Assembly: GCA_002339265.1 (NCBI GenBank)
Contig: DDKG01000168.1
Location: forward strand, 1 to 7,109
Length of the DNA stretch: 7,109 nucleotides
Direction: 5' to 3'
From: Massilia sp. UBA2604
Lineage (GTDB): Bacteria; Pseudomonadota; Gammaproteobacteria; Burkholderiales; Burkholderiaceae_D
A program made the position numbers and the translations under genes. Positions 5,507 through 7,109 of the stretch are shown here, piece after piece; the stretch's first letter is position 1; the number at the start of each line of letters is the position of its first letter. The notes beneath the pieces were generated by a model. That model was not told where the DNA came from. It did no database searches and worked only from the letters and a program-made list of their open reading frames with translations.

Positions 5507-5778
5507 CAGCGGGGCAGGGCAGGGCGCCGCGCTTTACGCTGTATTCGCGCAGCTGGTGCCACCTGTGCGAGGACATGCTGGCGGCGCTGCGCGCGCTCGA
5601 GCCGCCGGGGCAGCCGTTCGACGTCGCCGTATTGGACGTCGACGCCGACCCTGCGCTGGTGGCGCGCTTCGACGAGCTGGTGCCGGTGCTGTATGGCGAC
5701 CTGGCCGAACCCGAGCTGTGCCATTACTTCCTGGACGAGGCCGCCGTGCGGGGCTACCTGGCCCGGTGTGCGTCCTGA
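5503..5778 (+). CDS. Glutaredoxin-like protein (DUF836 type)
   Basis: Small thioredoxin-fold protein of 91 residues. The first strand and active site read FTLYSRSWCHLCEDM, with the redox pair Cys19-His-Leu-Cys22. A second strand, FDVAVLDVDADPALVARFDE, leads to the cis-proline loop VPVL (Pro61), as expected for the fold. The closing part (HYFLDEAAVRGYL) resembles the last helix of this family. There is no signal peptide, so it should be cytosolic. The start is GTG 5503, which overlaps the protease stop by four bases (GTGA), implying translational coupling; no ATG lies before residue 25, which would remove the CxxC. Substrate and role are unknown. Small proteins of this family commonly sit between the protease gene and lepA in beta-proteobacteria (family recollection). 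A disulfide reductase or thiol carrier role is inferred only. Confidence 0.88.
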   Translation: MTAGQGRAPRFTLYSRSWCHLCEDMLAALRALEPPGQPFDVAVLDVDADPALVARFDELVPVLYGDLAEPELCHYFLDEAAVRGYLARCAS

Positions 5779-5818
5779 GCGCCCCTCTGGAAACCGGCCT
5801 TTCTGCCTCGAAATCCGG

Positions 5819-5824
5819 TAAAAT
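5819..5824 (+). promoter_or_regulatory. Possible -10 element for lepA
   Basis: TAAAAT, 40 bases after the glutaredoxin-like gene, is the same -10 hexamer as in front of acpP, in an otherwise GC-rich stretch. No -35 of quality is found 16-18 bases upstream (GGCCTT or GCCTTT at best). If used, it would start a leader of about 170 bases before lepA. Confidence 0.35.
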
Positions 5825-5862
5825 GCCGGGTCGGAGCGGTGTTGCATACCTTCCAAAGAATT

Positions 5863-5947
5863 CCAAGGCGCTCGCCTGGGGACCGGCACGGCCCCCGACG
5901 CAGCGCTTTTTCGTATTGCGCAGCCCGTTTGTGCTGCACCGCAGTGC
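5863..5947 (+). other. Tandem hairpins in the lepA leader
   Basis: Successive pairings by eye are: 5863-5879 (CCA, bulged A, GGC with GCC, TGG); 5878-5895 (GGGG, bulged A, CCG, triloop GCA, CGG, CCCC); 5900-5924 (GCAGCGC with GCGCAGC, one A-A mismatch, U-rich loop); and 5931-5947 (seven pairs with two wobbles, loop ACC). The first two share two bases and may compete. No known riboswitch or ribosomal leader is recognised, and no credible coding frame is seen here. Confidence 0.35.
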
Positions 5948-5965
5948 GCCTTATTCGTCGTAGTC

Positions 5966-5990
5966 GCCGCCTTCCGCGGCCTTTTTGGTT
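5966..5990 (+). terminator. Terminator-like hairpin just upstream of lepA
   Basis: GCCGC (5966-5970), loop CTTCC, GCGGC (5976-5980), then CTTTTTGGTTTT. A GC stem followed at once by a broken T run is the intrinsic terminator form, though the stem is only 5 bp. It stands 14 bases before the lepA ATG, leaving no room for a promoter after it. It is therefore better read as a leaky terminator or attenuator than as a clean operon end. Confidence 0.5.
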
Positions 5991-6003
5991 TTGAGCTTTG
6001 TTA

Positions 6004-7109
6004 ATGAACAACATACGTAACTTCTCCATCATCGCCCACATCGACCATGGCAAATCGACCCTGGCCGACCGCATCATCCAGCTGTGCGGCGGCCTGTCGG
6101 ACCGCGAAATGGACGCCCAGGTGCTCGATTCGATGGACCTGGAACGCGAGCGCGGCATCACCATCAAGGCCCAGACCGCGGCGCTGCAGTACAAGGCGCG
6201 CGACGGCCAGGTCTATAACCTGAACCTGATCGACACCCCGGGCCACGTCGACTTCTCGTACGAAGTCAGCCGCTCGCTGTCGGCCTGCGAAGGCGCGCTG
6301 CTGGTGGTCGACGCCTCGCAGGGCGTGGAAGCGCAGACGGTCGCCAACTGCTATACCGCGCTCGACCTGGGCGTGGAAGTGGTGCCGATCCTGAACAAGA
6401 TCGACTTGCCGCACGCCGACCCGGACAACGCCAAGAAAGAAATCGAGGACGTGATCGGCATCGACGCGTCCGACGCCACCGTGTGCTCAGCCAAGACCGG
6501 CCTGGGCGTGGAAGACGTGCTGGAAACCCTGATCGCCAAAGTGCCGCCGCCGAAGGGCGACCCGGACGCGCCGCTGCAGGCCCTGATCGTCGACTCCTGG
6601 TACGACCCATACGTCGGCGTCGTGATGCTGGTGCGCGTGGTCAACGGCACCCTGCGTCCAAAAGACAAGATCCGCCTGATGGCGACCGATTCGGTCAACC
6701 TGGTCGAAAATATTGGCGTGTTTACCCCGCGTTCGGTATCGCTCCCCGCATTGACCGCCGGCCAGGTGGGCTTCATCATCGCCGGCATCAAGGAACTGAC
6801 CGCCGCCCGCGTGGGCGACACCGTGACCCTGGCCAGCCGTCCGGCGCCAGAGCCGCTGCCGGGCTTCAAGGAAGTCCAGCCACAGGTGTTCGCCGGCCTG
6901 TTTCCGGTGGAAGCGAACCAGTACGACGCGCTGCGCGACTCGCTGGAAAAGCTCAAGCTCAACGACGCCGCCCTGATGTACGAGCCGGAAGTGTCGCAGG
7001 CGCTGGGCTTCGGCTTCCGCTGCGGCTTCCTGGGCCTGCTGCACATGGAGATCGTGCAGGAGCGCCTGGAGCGCGAATTCGACATGGACCTGATCACGAC
7101 GGCGCCGAC
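6004..7109 (+). CDS. lepA: Elongation factor 4 (LepA) GTPase, 5' part (3' end outside window)
   Basis: Ribosome-associated translational GTPase, related to EF-G, linked to back-translocation or to efficient initiation and 30S maturation. The 368 complete codons cover about 60 percent of a protein of roughly 600. GTPase motifs are complete: P-loop AHIDHGKST (11-19), switch [12 protein letters not shown], switch II DTPGH (77-81), NKID (131-134) and SAK (162-164). Domain II follows ([15 protein letters not shown] to about residue 280), then domain III with [17 protein letters not shown]. The match to E. coli LepA is close throughout. ATG 6004 gives the invariant start [18 protein letters not shown]; the ribosome site is weak (GAG at 5993-5995). 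lepB (signal peptidase I) commonly follows but lies beyond the window. Identification is certain. Confidence 0.98.
   Translation, partial: MNNIRNFSIIAHIDHGKSTLADRIIQLCGGLSDREMDAQVLDSMDLERERGITIKAQTAALQYKARDGQVYNLNLIDTPGHVDFSYEVSRSLSACEGALLVVDASQGVEAQTVANCYTALDLGVEVVPILNKIDLPHADPDNAKKEIEDVIGIDASDATVCSAKTGLGVEDVLETLIAKVPPPKGDPDAPLQALIVDSWYDPYVGVVMLVRVVNGTLRPKDKIRLMATDSVNLVENIGVFTPRSVSLPALTAGQVGFIIAGIKELTAARVGDTVTLASRPAPEPLPGFKEVQPQVFAGLFPVEANQYDALRDSLEKLKLNDAALMYEPEVSQALGFGFRCGFLGLLHMEIVQERLEREFDMDLITTAP

Noticed and set aside
4013..5889. Long antisense open frames opposite the protease and glutaredoxin-like genes
   Set aside because: Same cause: third-position GC on the + strand removes stops from the complement. 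The translations are low in complexity and show no domains.
5556..5963. Plus-strand frame of 135 codons overlapping the glutaredoxin-like gene and the lepA leader
   Set aside because: Arg/Ala-rich and out of frame with a recognisable thioredoxin-fold protein. It has no ribosome site and no likeness to a known family.
6351..7097. Antisense open frame opposite lepA
   Set aside because: Ser/Arg-rich shadow of a certain LepA frame.

Overview
The window reads as a chromosomal housekeeping segment of a high-GC betaproteobacterium. Protein wording (LepA, sigma-E, FabF, ACP) and the gene order fabG-acpP-fabF / rpoE-rseA / Do protease / glutaredoxin / lepA point to Burkholderiales, most likely Oxalobacteraceae (Massilia-like). 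That assignment is inferred from memory of those families, not from a search. All genes lie on the + strand, and I see no mobile element, tRNA, rRNA or CRISPR array.

Layout. Bases 1-342 are the 3' half of fabG. After a 180-base gap with two stem-loops and an extended -10 promoter come acpP (523-762) and fabF (794-2041, TTG start). Together these are the elongation core of type II fatty acid synthesis: ACP carrier, ketoacyl-ACP reductase and ketoacyl-ACP synthase II. A perfect stem-loop follows fabF. Next is a two-helix membrane protein of the YgfX/CptA type (2233-2835), which normally sits beside sdhE in gammaproteobacteria.

The second half is an envelope-stress module. rpoE (sigma-E, 2898-3500) is preceded by a good sigma-E-type promoter buried in the end of the ygfX-like gene, then by a leader with two competing hairpins and a five-codon minigene that overlaps the inferred GTG start. 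rseA (3561-3872) encodes only the sigma-binding domain, with no membrane helix, and no rseB follows it. A secreted Do/DegQ/MucD-type protease with two PDZ domains (4052-5506) comes next, overlapped by four bases by a 91-residue glutaredoxin-like protein (5503-5778). A 225-base structured leader with a terminator-like hairpin precedes lepA (6004 to the window edge), which encodes the ribosomal GTPase EF4.

None of the genes is new. The parts worth a second look are the sigma-E circuit (soluble-looking RseA, missing RseB, autoregulatory promoter, structured rpoE leader) and the lepA leader. All RNA folds were paired by eye in GC-rich DNA and need calculation and comparison.
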